Assembly (NCBI GenBank): GCA_007126995.1
Contig: SLAD01000140.1
Span: 1-6,023 of the forward strand
Direction of reading: 5' to 3'
DNA: 6,023 nt
Source of the DNA: Kiritimatiellia bacterium
GTDB lineage: Bacteria; Verrucomicrobiota; Kiritimatiellia; SLAD01
How positions within the stretch are numbered: position 1 is the stretch's first letter; each line of letters begins with the position of its first letter. Positions 1 to 5,882 of this stretch are shown one piece after another. Made by a program: the position numbers and the translations under genes. The notes under the pieces were generated by a model, which searched no databases, had not been told where the DNA came from, and was given only the letters and a program-made list of their open reading frames with translations.

Positions 1-840
1 CTGGTGACGCCCTACTACTACTATCTCTATACAGCCATGCTCCTCTTGATGGTCTGGGCTTGGCTCCGCATGTTCAGTGGCGACGGAAACGCGTGGTCCG
101 GCATCTGGGGCGGCGCCGCCGCAGGCTTTGGTGCCTTAACCAAAGCGACCTTTCTGGTGGCCCCCGCGCAAGCCCTCTGCTTCGCCTTCCTGGCCGCGGA
201 ACGCTGGCTGCATCGACGCTCTTGGGCAATCTGGATATTGTTCACGGGCATCATGATCGTGACCATCATGCCCTGGGCGATGCGTAATCAGCGCGTGTTC
301 GGAGAAACCATACTGATCAATACCGCCGGCCCCTTGGTACTCTACAGCGCTAACAATCCGGAGTCCGACGGTCTTTACAGTGACATCCCGGATCAAGTCG
401 ACCTGCAAACGCCACAAGACATGTTGGATCACATGGAATGGTGCAGCGAACAGGCCAAAGCCTTTATCCGCGAAAATCCCGGCCGCTTCATTCAACTGAT
501 CGGCCTCAAGCTCTTACATACCTGGGGCACGGAGACGACCTTTGTTGAACTCATCAATCGCAATCGTCAGTCGTTGGGGCCCGTCGACCCGGCCATGCGC
601 TTCGGGGTGCAGGCCGGCTGGGCGCTGTTGGTGTTCGCGTGGGGCGCCGTGGCGTGGCAATCCTTCCGCCAGCGTCGGCCGCCGCGTCCCTTCGAATTGG
701 CCCTCGCCATTCTGGTCTTGAGCAAGTTCCTGATCTATTCCGTGTATGAGGGCGGCGCGCGACATCATATGCCCGTCATTCCCCTCCTCTGGATTTATGT
801 CATGATGTATCGCCCGTCGCCGGAGTCCGACTCGTCATGA
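1..840 (+). CDS. Glycosyltransferase family 39 (PMT/ArnT-like) membrane protein, 5'-truncated by the window edge
   Basis: This is the C-terminal 279 residues of a polytopic inner-membrane glycosyltransferase of the GT39/PMT_2 type, which transfers sugars from polyprenyl-phosphate donors on the periplasmic side. The frame is open from the first base, so the gene begins upstream; the GTG at 4 is probably internal. Hydrophobic segments lie at about residues 6-25, 32-64, 74-94, 200-220 and 230-270. Family-like landmarks are a G-A-L-T-K stretch in the second segment, then P-W-A-M-R-N followed by V-F-G and A-N-N-P just after the third segment, and a final segment opening with R-H-H-M-P. The hydrophilic stretch between about 95 and 195 would be the periplasmic loop. 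The stop overlaps the start of the deacetylase by 4 nt, so the pair is probably co-translated and works on the same surface glycan or lipid. The catalytic N-terminal acidic residues are outside the window. The fold is fairly sure; the acceptor substrate cannot be told. Confidence 0.8.
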   Translation: MVTPYYYYLYTAMLLLMVWAWLRMFSGDGNAWSGIWGGAAAGFGALTKATFLVAPAQALCFAFLAAERWLHRRSWAIWILFTGIMIVTIMPWAMRNQRVFGETILINTAGPLVLYSANNPESDGLYSDIPDQVDLQTPQDMLDHMEWCSEQAKAFIRENPGRFIQLIGLKLLHTWGTETTFVELINRNRQSLGPVDPAMRFGVQAGWALLVFAWGAVAWQSFRQRRPPRPFELALAILVLSKFLIYSVYEGGARHHMPVIPLLWIYVMMYRPSPESDSS

Positions 841-1778
841 GGCGACAACTGAAGGCGGTCGCCCTGCGCGGCGCAGCAATCAGTGGACTATTTGCCTTGA
901 GCCGACGCCGAACCCGCAAGGCGGCCCGCATCCTGGCCTATCACGGTGTCTCTGCCACGTTTGATCCGCACCTCAATTTCGATGGCTTCTTCGTCCATCC
1001 GGACGTGTTTGAGCGGCATTTGCGCACCTTGGCCGGACACTATCACGTCATGCCGCTCGATGAACTCGTGACCGCCCTGCGCACGGGGACAGAACTGCCG
1101 GATTGCGCCACCGCCATTACCTTCGATGACGGCTACCTCAACAACTTCACCGAAGCCTTGCCTCTCCTCGAACAGTATCGCCTACCCGCGACCTTCTTTG
1201 TCACGACGGGCTTCCTCGATCACACCCACGCGCCCTGGTGGTGGACCATTCGGCAAGCGCTGCGAGATCAGCCACGGAACGCGGTGATCGATTGGGAGGC
1301 GAAGTTGAAGCGACTACCCGCCGCACAGCGCGAGGCCGAAATGAAAAAGGCCTTTGGCGATGCCCTGCCGCCGAACGACGTCGGGCTGGCAATGATGTCC
1401 TGGGATAATGTGCGGGAGCTCGTTCAACGCGGCTACCAAGTCGGCGGACACACCGTATCGCACATTTCGCTGGGTCACGAAACGCGGAACATTGTCTTGG
1501 CCGAGGTCAGCGAGTCAATGCAGCGAATCCAGTCGGAGGCCGGCACCGTCTCCCCGGTCTTTTCCTATCCCTACGGTGAGGCAGAGCACTTTAACGCCGA
1601 ATGGTCCGCCGCCTTGGTGGAACGCGGTATTACCGGCGGCTTGACCACGCAGCAAGGGCTGAACGGCCCCCAAACCGATCCCTTTCGCTTGAATCGCTTG
1701 AATGTCACCGGCAACCATGACCGGTACGCCTTCCGCGCCCTTGCGAGTGGTCTGAGTTCGCGCTGCCATTGCCCTTGA
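837..1778 (+). CDS. Polysaccharide deacetylase family protein (NodB homology domain, CE4)
   Basis: A 313-residue CE4 deacetylase-like protein; the family removes N- or O-acetyl groups from cell-wall or exopolysaccharides using a divalent metal. Visible motifs in order: I-L-A-Y-H-G-V at 32-38, the usual opening strand of this subfamily; T-F-D-D-G at 95-99 (catalytic base D97 and metal ligand D98 by family rule); H-T-V-S-H at 205-209 (metal ligands); and S-Y-P-Y-G at 243-247 (motif 3). About 105 residues separate motifs 1 and 2, including a Trp-rich patch at 134-136 and a charged helical insertion to about 187; such insertions occur in exopolysaccharide-locus deacetylases. The N-terminus is basic and has no clear signal peptide. 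The ATG at 837 is chosen because it overlaps the upstream stop as ATGA, with GGAG at 822-825. The partner glycosyltransferase suggests modification of a surface polysaccharide. All three metal or catalytic motifs look intact, so it should be active; the exact substrate is unknown. Confidence 0.9.
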   Translation: MRRQLKAVALRGAAISGLFALSRRRTRKAARILAYHGVSATFDPHLNFDGFFVHPDVFERHLRTLAGHYHVMPLDELVTALRTGTELPDCATAITFDDGYLNNFTEALPLLEQYRLPATFFVTTGFLDHTHAPWWWTIRQALRDQPRNAVIDWEAKLKRLPAAQREAEMKKAFGDALPPNDVGLAMMSWDNVRELVQRGYQVGGHTVSHISLGHETRNIVLAEVSESMQRIQSEAGTVSPVFSYPYGEAEHFNAEWSAALVERGITGGLTTQQGLNGPQTDPFRLNRLNVTGNHDRYAFRALASGLSSRCHCP

Positions 1779-1803
1779 CCGTGTGCTATTCGGCTTCTAT
1801 TGT
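1775..1803 (+). promoter_or_regulatory. Sigma70-like promoter for the TPR-lptE unit
   Basis: TTGACC at 1775-1780 (5 of 6 to consensus) is separated by 17 bases from TATTGT at 1798-1803 (4 of 6). The -35 box overlaps the TGA stop of the deacetylase gene. Transcription would begin near 1810, giving a leader of about 50 nt before the ATG at 1860. The leader holds a 10-base palindrome at 1837-1846 (GGGGTACCCC). No terminator is seen between the deacetylase and this promoter, so read-through from upstream is also possible. Confidence 0.55.
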
Positions 1804-1859
1804 ACGCGACTATGGCAGGCATTATTCGGTTCATACGGGGTACCCCCGATCCTTTTCGC

Positions 1860-2840
1860 ATGGCCCGTCGCGGACATCTCTCCGCGGTGGCGCTTTGCGC
1901 GCTCACTTTTGCGTTTGCGGACTCCGCTGACGCGCGGCGACCGTATTATGAGGAGGAGCGTCCGGCGCGACGTATCTTCTTCCGCGGGCCCGCCCAGAAT
2001 AATCCCACCGATCAGTTTGCCTACGCGCAATCGCTCCATGAGGGTGGTCGACTGCGGCGGGCAGGACGACAATATCGCCTGCTGGTTCGCCATTGGCCTG
2101 CGGCGCCCGAGGCGCCGGACGCGCAGTTGGCGTATGCGCAGGTTTTGGAGGAGCGTGGGCGATTGGTGCGGGCGGTGGATGAGCTGGATCGCCTGTCCGA
2201 ACGCTATGTCGGTCGGTACCCGCACGAAGCCGCCTTGGAGAAGAAATTTCATATTGCGGAACGCATGATCGAAGAGCGGCGCGGACAATGGTTTATCTTT
2301 CCCGGTTTCAACGCGCCGGAGCGCGCCTTGCCGGTGCTCGAGAACATCGTCCGCATGGGGCCGCGCTGGGAGCGTAGCCCGCAAGCACAGTTGATGATCG
2401 GTCAAATCCGCGAGGAGATCGGGCATCGCGAAGAAGCGGTGCTGGCGTATGAGCGGGTCGAAACACGCTATCCGAGAACGCCGCAAGCGCAGGAAGCGGC
2501 ATTCGGTCGCGTCCGCGTGTTGATGGATCTGGCCAATCGGTATCCACGCGATCAGGATACACTGGAGGCGGCGTTCACCACGCTAGCCCTCACCTTGCAG
2601 CAATTCCCCGAGGCCGAAGAAGCTGAGGAGGGCGTGGTGAAGTTGCGGGACTTGCATGAGCGACGCGCGGCCATGGTTTACAACCGGGCCCAGTTCTATG
2701 ATCGAATTGCCCGTCGACCGCTCGCGGCGGAAATCGTGTACGAGCGGTTACTGGCGAATTTTCCGGACAGCGAATTGGCCGAATCGGCTCGCATCCGGCT
2801 GGATGAATTGCAGGAACAACGAAGGAACAAAGATGCATAA
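1860..2840 (+). CDS. Secreted TPR protein, BamD/YfiO-like, without lipid anchor
   Basis: A 326-residue exported helical-repeat protein. Residues 1-25 form a Sec signal peptide: basic R3-R4, a hydrophobic core to F19, and an A-D-A cleavage site at 23-25. TPR-like helix pairs can be read at about 50-84, 86-120, 152-186, 188-225 and 271-318. The last has the Y-x-R-L-L-x-x-F-P-D-S pattern typical of BamD/YbgF-type TPR proteins. BamD is the outer-membrane lipoprotein of the BAM complex, but this protein lacks a lipobox: the only Cys near the N-terminus, C13, is preceded by V-A-L. It is therefore probably a soluble periplasmic relative, or held by partners. Earlier in-frame starts exist at 1800 (TTG) and 1812 (ATG). 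I prefer 1860 because the predicted transcript begins near 1810 and the signal peptide then has normal length, although no strong ribosome site precedes any of the three. It overlaps the LptE-like gene by 8 nt, which points to a shared outer-membrane role. TPR fold is likely; BamD function is an inference. Confidence 0.75.
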   Translation: MARRGHLSAVALCALTFAFADSADARRPYYEEERPARRIFFRGPAQNNPTDQFAYAQSLHEGGRLRRAGRQYRLLVRHWPAAPEAPDAQLAYAQVLEERGRLVRAVDELDRLSERYVGRYPHEAALEKKFHIAERMIEERRGQWFIFPGFNAPERALPVLENIVRMGPRWERSPQAQLMIGQIREEIGHREEAVLAYERVETRYPRTPQAQEAAFGRVRVLMDLANRYPRDQDTLEAAFTTLALTLQQFPEAEEAEEGVVKLRDLHERRAAMVYNRAQFYDRIARRPLAAEIVYERLLANFPDSELAESARIRLDELQEQRRNKDA

Positions 2841-3369
2841 ATTAATCCGCATCGCAGCATTGCGCAGCGCGCACGTCACCGCACTGATCGTCGGGAGCCT
2901 CCTCTTGACCAGCTGTGCCGGCTACCAGCTCGGCTCGATGTTGCCGCCGGACATCGAAACCGTGTTCGTGCCAACATTCGTCAACGACACGGAGGAGCCG
3001 CTGCTCGAAGTGGAAACAACGCGCCGAGCCATCAGCTATATTCAGCGGGACGGTTCGCTGAGAATCGCTTCGGAAAACACGGCGGACTCGATCCTGCTGG
3101 TGACCCTGACGGATTTCGAGATCGCGGCCATCGCCTATGATCGCACCCGTCGCGCCGCCGCCGAGGAATACCGTATGTTCATTCGGGCTTCGGTACAATT
3201 GGTCCGGCGCACGACCGGCACCGTGATTGCCGAGGACCCGCACGTCGTCGGCGAATCAACCTTTCTTCTGGTCGGCGACCTCACCAGCGCAAAGCTGACG
3301 GGCATACCGGATGCCGCCGAAGATTTAGCGCAGCGAATCGTCAGCGCTATTGTTGAAGCGTGGTTATAA
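2833..3369 (+). CDS. lptE: LPS-assembly lipoprotein, LptE family
   Basis: A 178-residue predicted outer-membrane lipoprotein. LptE plugs the LptD barrel and helps insert LPS into the outer leaflet. The signal peptide spans residues 1-27 and ends in the lipobox L-T-S-C with lipidated C28; Ala at +2 fits outer-membrane sorting. Directly after come G-Y-Q-L (30-33), P-P-D-I (38-41) and V-P-T-F-V-N (46-51), the opening of LptE-type domains. A Q-R-D-G-S-L-R segment (71-77) and alternating strands follow, then a C-terminal amphipathic helix (about 158-178). The ATG at 2833 is preferred over upstream in-frame starts because it has AAGGA at 2822-2826, six bases away, and gives a proper lipoprotein signal. 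The gene overlaps the TPR gene by 8 nt, so translation is probably coupled. LptE sequences diverge strongly; the family call rests on lipobox, length, opening motif and neighbourhood. Confidence 0.75.
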   Translation: MHKLIRIAALRSAHVTALIVGSLLLTSCAGYQLGSMLPPDIETVFVPTFVNDTEEPLLEVETTRRAISYIQRDGSLRIASENTADSILLVTLTDFEIAAIAYDRTRRAAAEEYRMFIRASVQLVRRTTGTVIAEDPHVVGESTFLLVGDLTSAKLTGIPDAAEDLAQRIVSAIVEAWL

Positions 3370-3403
3370 AAAATGCGCAGCCCCCGCCGGGACTGCGCAT
3401 TTC
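3370..3403. terminator. Bidirectional intrinsic terminator between lptE and rpsT
   Basis: A perfect 10-bp stem joins AAATGCGCAG (3371-3380) to CTGCGCATTT (3393-3402). Inside it CCC at 3381-3383 can pair with GGG at 3389-3391, leaving a five-base loop and one bulged A. Read on the - strand the stem runs into six T residues and then A/T, a good tail for ending rpsT transcripts. On the + strand the tail is only TTTC, so ending of the lptE unit may be weaker. It begins directly at the lptE stop codon. Confidence 0.8.
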
Positions 3404-3421
3404 AAACCGAGTGTGAGCGAA

Positions 3422-3688
3422 TCAGGACGCCAGCGTGCGAAGCTTGTTCGCAGCGCGCGATTTGTAACGAATGGCCGTATTCTTCTTCAGCACATTCCGC
3501 TTGGCCGCCTTGTCCAACACCGAGCAGTATTCGCTGAAGGATTGCTGCATCAAGGCCTTGTCTTCCCCTTCCAGACTGGCTAAGAATTTACGGCGAAATC
3601 GACGGACCCGGGACCGGACCGCATAGTTTTCTTTGCGTTGTCGCTCGGAAACGCGCATTCTTTTCTTCGCACTCTTAAGATTTGGCAT
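3422..3688 (-). CDS. rpsT: 30S ribosomal protein S20
   Basis: An 88-residue, highly basic protein that binds 16S rRNA early in assembly of the small subunit. The N-terminus M-P-N-L-K-S-A-K-K-R followed by R-V-S-E-R-Q-R, the central L-D-K-A-A-K-R and the late K-K-N-T-A-I-R-Y-K-S-R are the standard S20 signature. Length is normal and the stop is TGA. The start at 3688 is supported by GGAG (3695-3698 on the complement), six bases away. It is a single-gene unit, convergent with lptE across a shared hairpin and divergent from the kinase-like gene. It has its own strong promoter and a leader of about 99 nt that could fold, which would allow feedback control of the sort known for S20 in Escherichia coli; that control here is only inference. 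Confidence 0.97.
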   Translation of the reverse strand: MPNLKSAKKRMRVSERQRKENYAVRSRVRRFRRKFLASLEGEDKALMQQSFSEYCSVLDKAAKRNVLKKNTAIRYKSRAANKLRTLAS

Positions 3689-3731
3689 AAACTACTCCAC
3701 TAAAGATTAATCTGTTGATGAAAGGGATACC

Positions 3732-3787
3732 GTTCCAGTGGCCGCTTTCCTACTGCGTCAAGGGTTTCGGGGTCGGCCACTTGAAAC
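3732..3787 (-). promoter_or_regulatory. Stem-loop in the rpsT 5' leader
   Basis: The + strand arms GTTCCAGTGGCC (3732-3743) and GGCCACTTGAAAC (3775-3787) are nearly complementary. In the rpsT transcript they form seven continuous pairs around AGTGGCC/GGCCACT, one A-G mismatch, three more pairs, then a bulged U and a closing G-C. The loop is about 31 nt. The outer arm starts at the predicted transcription start (about 3788), so the stem would sit at the very 5' end of the mRNA. It could stabilise the mRNA or bind S20. I do not recognise it as a named leader family. Confidence 0.4.
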
Positions 3788-3794
3788 AGGCGCT

Positions 3795-3822
3795 ATACTA
3801 ATTGTCGTAACTCACATGTCAA
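3795..3822 (-). promoter_or_regulatory. Sigma70-like promoter for rpsT
   Basis: On the complement, a perfect TTGACA (3817-3822) is followed after 16 bases by TAGTAT (3795-3800, 4 of 6 to consensus). The start site would lie near 3788, giving a leader of about 99 nt. The -10 region overlaps a + strand TATACT (3794-3799), so the same bases may also serve the divergent kinase-like gene. Confidence 0.6.
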
Positions 3823-3850
3823 CACACGTTTTCGATTATTTTTTACCAAC

Positions 3851-5128
3851 GTGAATGAACCCCAATCAGCGCAGGACTCGATGATTTTTTGGCCCGATCT
3901 GGTGGCCGGCTGGCCCCAGCGTCCAGTACGTGAACGACGGCGGATGGTCTGTGAAATCGGTCGCCGTCTCCATGCGCTCTGGCTCGATCGTATTGATCTA
4001 CGATGCTTGCCGCTGGAGTTATCAGTCCTTCGGAGGACAAATGATCACTGGGAGTGGCATTGTCCGCCAGACCAGTTGACGCGGAAGCGCTTCCGTTTGT
4101 CGACGGACCGTGTGTGCAGTGCGCTGTTGAATGCCTACGGCAGTTCGGGACTACCGTTCTCCCCGCTGGAAGTGGAACTCCTGTTGCGCAAATTCCTGCG
4201 CCCGCAAGGTCTCGACCGTGCCGATATCCGCCAGGTTTGCCGGTCCCTCGCCGCCGCCCTGCAAGTGCAGTCCGCCTTGCGTCCTGATCTGCTTTACCGC
4301 CGCGCGCTCCGCACGGAAAGCTCGTTTGGCTCGAGCTTGTATCGTGGGTACTGGGCCTATGATCCGCAACTGTCGCCCGGCTTATTGGCTGGAGCGGTGG
4401 CCCAGGCTGAGCGCTCGGCGGGCACACCGCTCAAGCAAAGCCATCGCAACACCGTCTGGCACGCGCGCTTGCTGGAACGGGAGGTGGCCATCAAGCGATT
4501 CGATTTGCCCCGCTGGCATCATCGCGTGCGCGCAGCGTTGCAGCCCAGCCGCGCCCGCCGCGCGTGGGCGGCCGGACAGGCCTTGCGCGCCCTTCACATC
4601 GCCACACCTGAGCCACTCGGTTTTTTGGAAATTCAAGGCCGGTTTTTGCCCAGCCGCAGTTATGTGTTTTCCGCGTACGAGCCGGACAGCCTTGATTTGC
4701 GCACTTGGTTCCTGCGGTACTACGCAAAACTCAGCCCCGCCCAACAGCGCATCAGCCAGTCGGCCTTTCGCGAGGCATGGCTGCGCCTTTATCACGCCCG
4801 CATCTATCATGGCGATGCCAAGCTCGCCAACTGCCTCGCGCGGCCGCCCTTCGATGCGGGGATCGAGCGGGCCCGGCAACTGGCGTGGATTGATCTCGAG
4901 GATCTGCGCTTCGGCGCCTGGATGAACCCCTACCGCGTGCTGCGCAACCTCATGCAAATGAACGGTTCGTTGCATGATCGGCACCTGACAGCGGCGGAGC
5001 GATTCGAGTTTATCCATCCGCTGCGACAAGTGTTCCCTTATCTTGAGTATGGTGTGACGAAGCGCCTGATGCGGTGGTGGACGCGGAAGCGCTGGCGCAA
5101 GGAGCGACGACGAAGATGCGGGTCCTGA
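3851..5128 (+). CDS. Kinase-fold protein of the LPS kinase (WaaP/KdkA/InaA-like) type, with an extra N-terminal region
   Basis: A 425-residue protein with no signal peptide or membrane segment, so cytoplasmic. The C-terminal part (about 150-425) reads as a kinase fold of the small LPS-kinase type: V-A-I-K at 212-215 (K215 as ATP-binding lysine), the catalytic loop H-G-D-A-K-L-A-N at 320-327 (D322, K324, N327) and a metal-binding segment W-I-D-L-E-D at 346-351 (D348). Family members phosphorylate Kdo or heptose of the LPS core. All key residues are present, so activity is plausible. The first 150 residues have no catalytic set but resemble a degraded kinase C-lobe (see findings). The C-terminus is very basic (W-W-T-R-K-R and later Arg runs) and may touch membrane phospholipid or LPS. 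The GTG at 3851 has no ribosome site; an in-frame ATG at 3881 has AGGA four bases upstream and could be the true start. It is divergent from rpsT and overlaps the M50-like gene by 13 nt. A protein-kinase role is not excluded. Confidence 0.7.
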   Translation: MNEPQSAQDSMIFWPDLVAGWPQRPVRERRRMVCEIGRRLHALWLDRIDLRCLPLELSVLRRTNDHWEWHCPPDQLTRKRFRLSTDRVCSALLNAYGSSGLPFSPLEVELLLRKFLRPQGLDRADIRQVCRSLAAALQVQSALRPDLLYRRALRTESSFGSSLYRGYWAYDPQLSPGLLAGAVAQAERSAGTPLKQSHRNTVWHARLLEREVAIKRFDLPRWHHRVRAALQPSRARRAWAAGQALRALHIATPEPLGFLEIQGRFLPSRSYVFSAYEPDSLDLRTWFLRYYAKLSPAQQRISQSAFREAWLRLYHARIYHGDAKLANCLARPPFDAGIERARQLAWIDLEDLRFGAWMNPYRVLRNLMQMNGSLHDRHLTAAERFEFIHPLRQVFPYLEYGVTKRLMRWWTRKRWRKERRRRCGS

Positions 5129-5808
5129 AGGGGTTGATCGGCGCACTGCTCTTACCGGCCTGTGTCGGTGTCACGCTGACCATCTACGGCCTGCTGCTGC
5201 AACTGTCCGGAGGCACCTGGCGCGGTTGGTCCCCCGACGTGTGGGCCTTGTTAGGCGGCTTCGGATTATGGATTCTCATCTATTTCGTGATGCCCCGCCC
5301 CATGCGCACCTATGTCCTCGCCCATGAGTTGACCCACGCCTTGTGGGCTTGGCTGATGGGCGGGAGTGTGGTCGGCATGAAGGTCAGCAAGCGGGGCGGC
5401 CACGTCTTACTGACAAAATCGAACTTTTTGATCACCCTCGCGCCCTACTTTTTCCCGTTCTACACCCTTTGCGTACTCGCCATTCATGCGGTCACTTCCC
5501 TCTTCTTTGACACATCGCCCTATGAGGCGGTCTGGCTGGCCTGGATCGGGTTAACATGGGGCTTTCATCTCACCTTTACCCTCTCCATGATCAAAGTCGG
5601 GCAATCCGACATTCGCGAACATGGCGCGCTGTTCTCGTACGTGATTATCTACAGCTTCAACTTGCTGGGCATCGGCATTTGGTTGGTCGCCGTATCCGAT
5701 CTGACCTGGACCGAGTGGACGCACGCCCTCGGCCACGACGTCAGCCACGTATACCAACGGCTGGGCGAATGGCTGATGGAGGCAGTGCACTGGATAGCGA
5801 AGGCTTGA
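5116..5808 (+). CDS. M50-like (site-2-protease-type) membrane protein with HExxH motif
   Basis: A 230-residue polytopic membrane protein. H-E-L-T-H at 70-74 lies in a hydrophobic helix and is followed by A-L-W-A-W-L-M-G-G. This matches the zinc-binding helix of M50 intramembrane proteases, in which two His bind zinc and Glu acts in catalysis. Hydrophobic segments fall at about 7-30, 43-59, 66-83, 104-130, 138-158 and 172-194. The third zinc ligand of M50 enzymes is an Asp in a later helix, often in a D-G pair; here the best candidate is D165 in Q-S-D-I-R-E-H-G, with no D-G. The start at ATG 5116 is preferred to the earlier in-frame ATG at 5074 because it has AAGGAG at 5099-5104 and begins directly with the first membrane helix. 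The 13-nt overlap with the kinase-like gene suggests coupled expression. There is no PDZ domain, so it is smaller than RseP. Being a protease is likely but not proven, and no substrate can be proposed. Confidence 0.65.
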   Translation: MRVLKGLIGALLLPACVGVTLTIYGLLLQLSGGTWRGWSPDVWALLGGFGLWILIYFVMPRPMRTYVLAHELTHALWAWLMGGSVVGMKVSKRGGHVLLTKSNFLITLAPYFFPFYTLCVLAIHAVTSLFFDTSPYEAVWLAWIGLTWGFHLTFTLSMIKVGQSDIREHGALFSYVIIYSFNLLGIGIWLVAVSDLTWTEWTHALGHDVSHVYQRLGEWLMEAVHWIAKA

Positions 5809-5839
5809 GAGAGAACGCCCAGTTTCGGTCATCAGGGTA

Positions 5840-5868
5840 TTGACATCGCCAAAGGCCCTTCGTATAGT
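5840..5868 (+). promoter_or_regulatory. Near-consensus sigma70 promoter of the tRNA-Gly gene
   Basis: A perfect TTGACA (5840-5845), a 17-base spacer and TATAGT (5863-5868, 5 of 6). The bases just after the -10 box are C-rich (CCCCTC at 5869-5874 apart from the T), the kind of discriminator associated with stringent control of stable RNA genes. Start is predicted near 5875, leaving a tRNA 5' leader of only about 8 nt. Confidence 0.8.
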
Positions 5869-5882
5869 CCCCTCACGAATGG

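Noticed and set aside
4..6. GTG as the true start of the glycosyltransferase
   Set aside because: The frame stays open to the first base, and GT39 proteins need N-terminal catalytic and membrane segments that are missing here, so the gene must begin upstream.
1797..2486. Open frame of 229 codons on the - strand
   Set aside because: It lies opposite the TPR gene and shows no family pattern or hydrophobic/helical order; the + strand protein has a signal peptide and TPR-type repeats. It is a by-product of high GC.
3350..3583. Short + strand frame across the terminator
   Set aside because: It runs through the hairpin and antisense to rpsT; no ribosome site or motif.
3704..3713. AGATTAATCT palindrome near the rpsT start
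   Set aside because: It is a ten-base symmetric AT-rich word that can form only a three-pair RNA stem; such words are common by chance in AT-rich leaders.
4131..4925. Open frame of 264 codons on the + strand inside the kinase-like gene
   Set aside because: It is a different frame of the same DNA, rich in Arg, Ala, Pro and Cys with no recognisable motif.
4382..5146. Open frame of 254 codons on the - strand
   Set aside because: It is antisense to the kinase-like gene, whose motifs K215, H-G-D and D348 are clearly meaningful.
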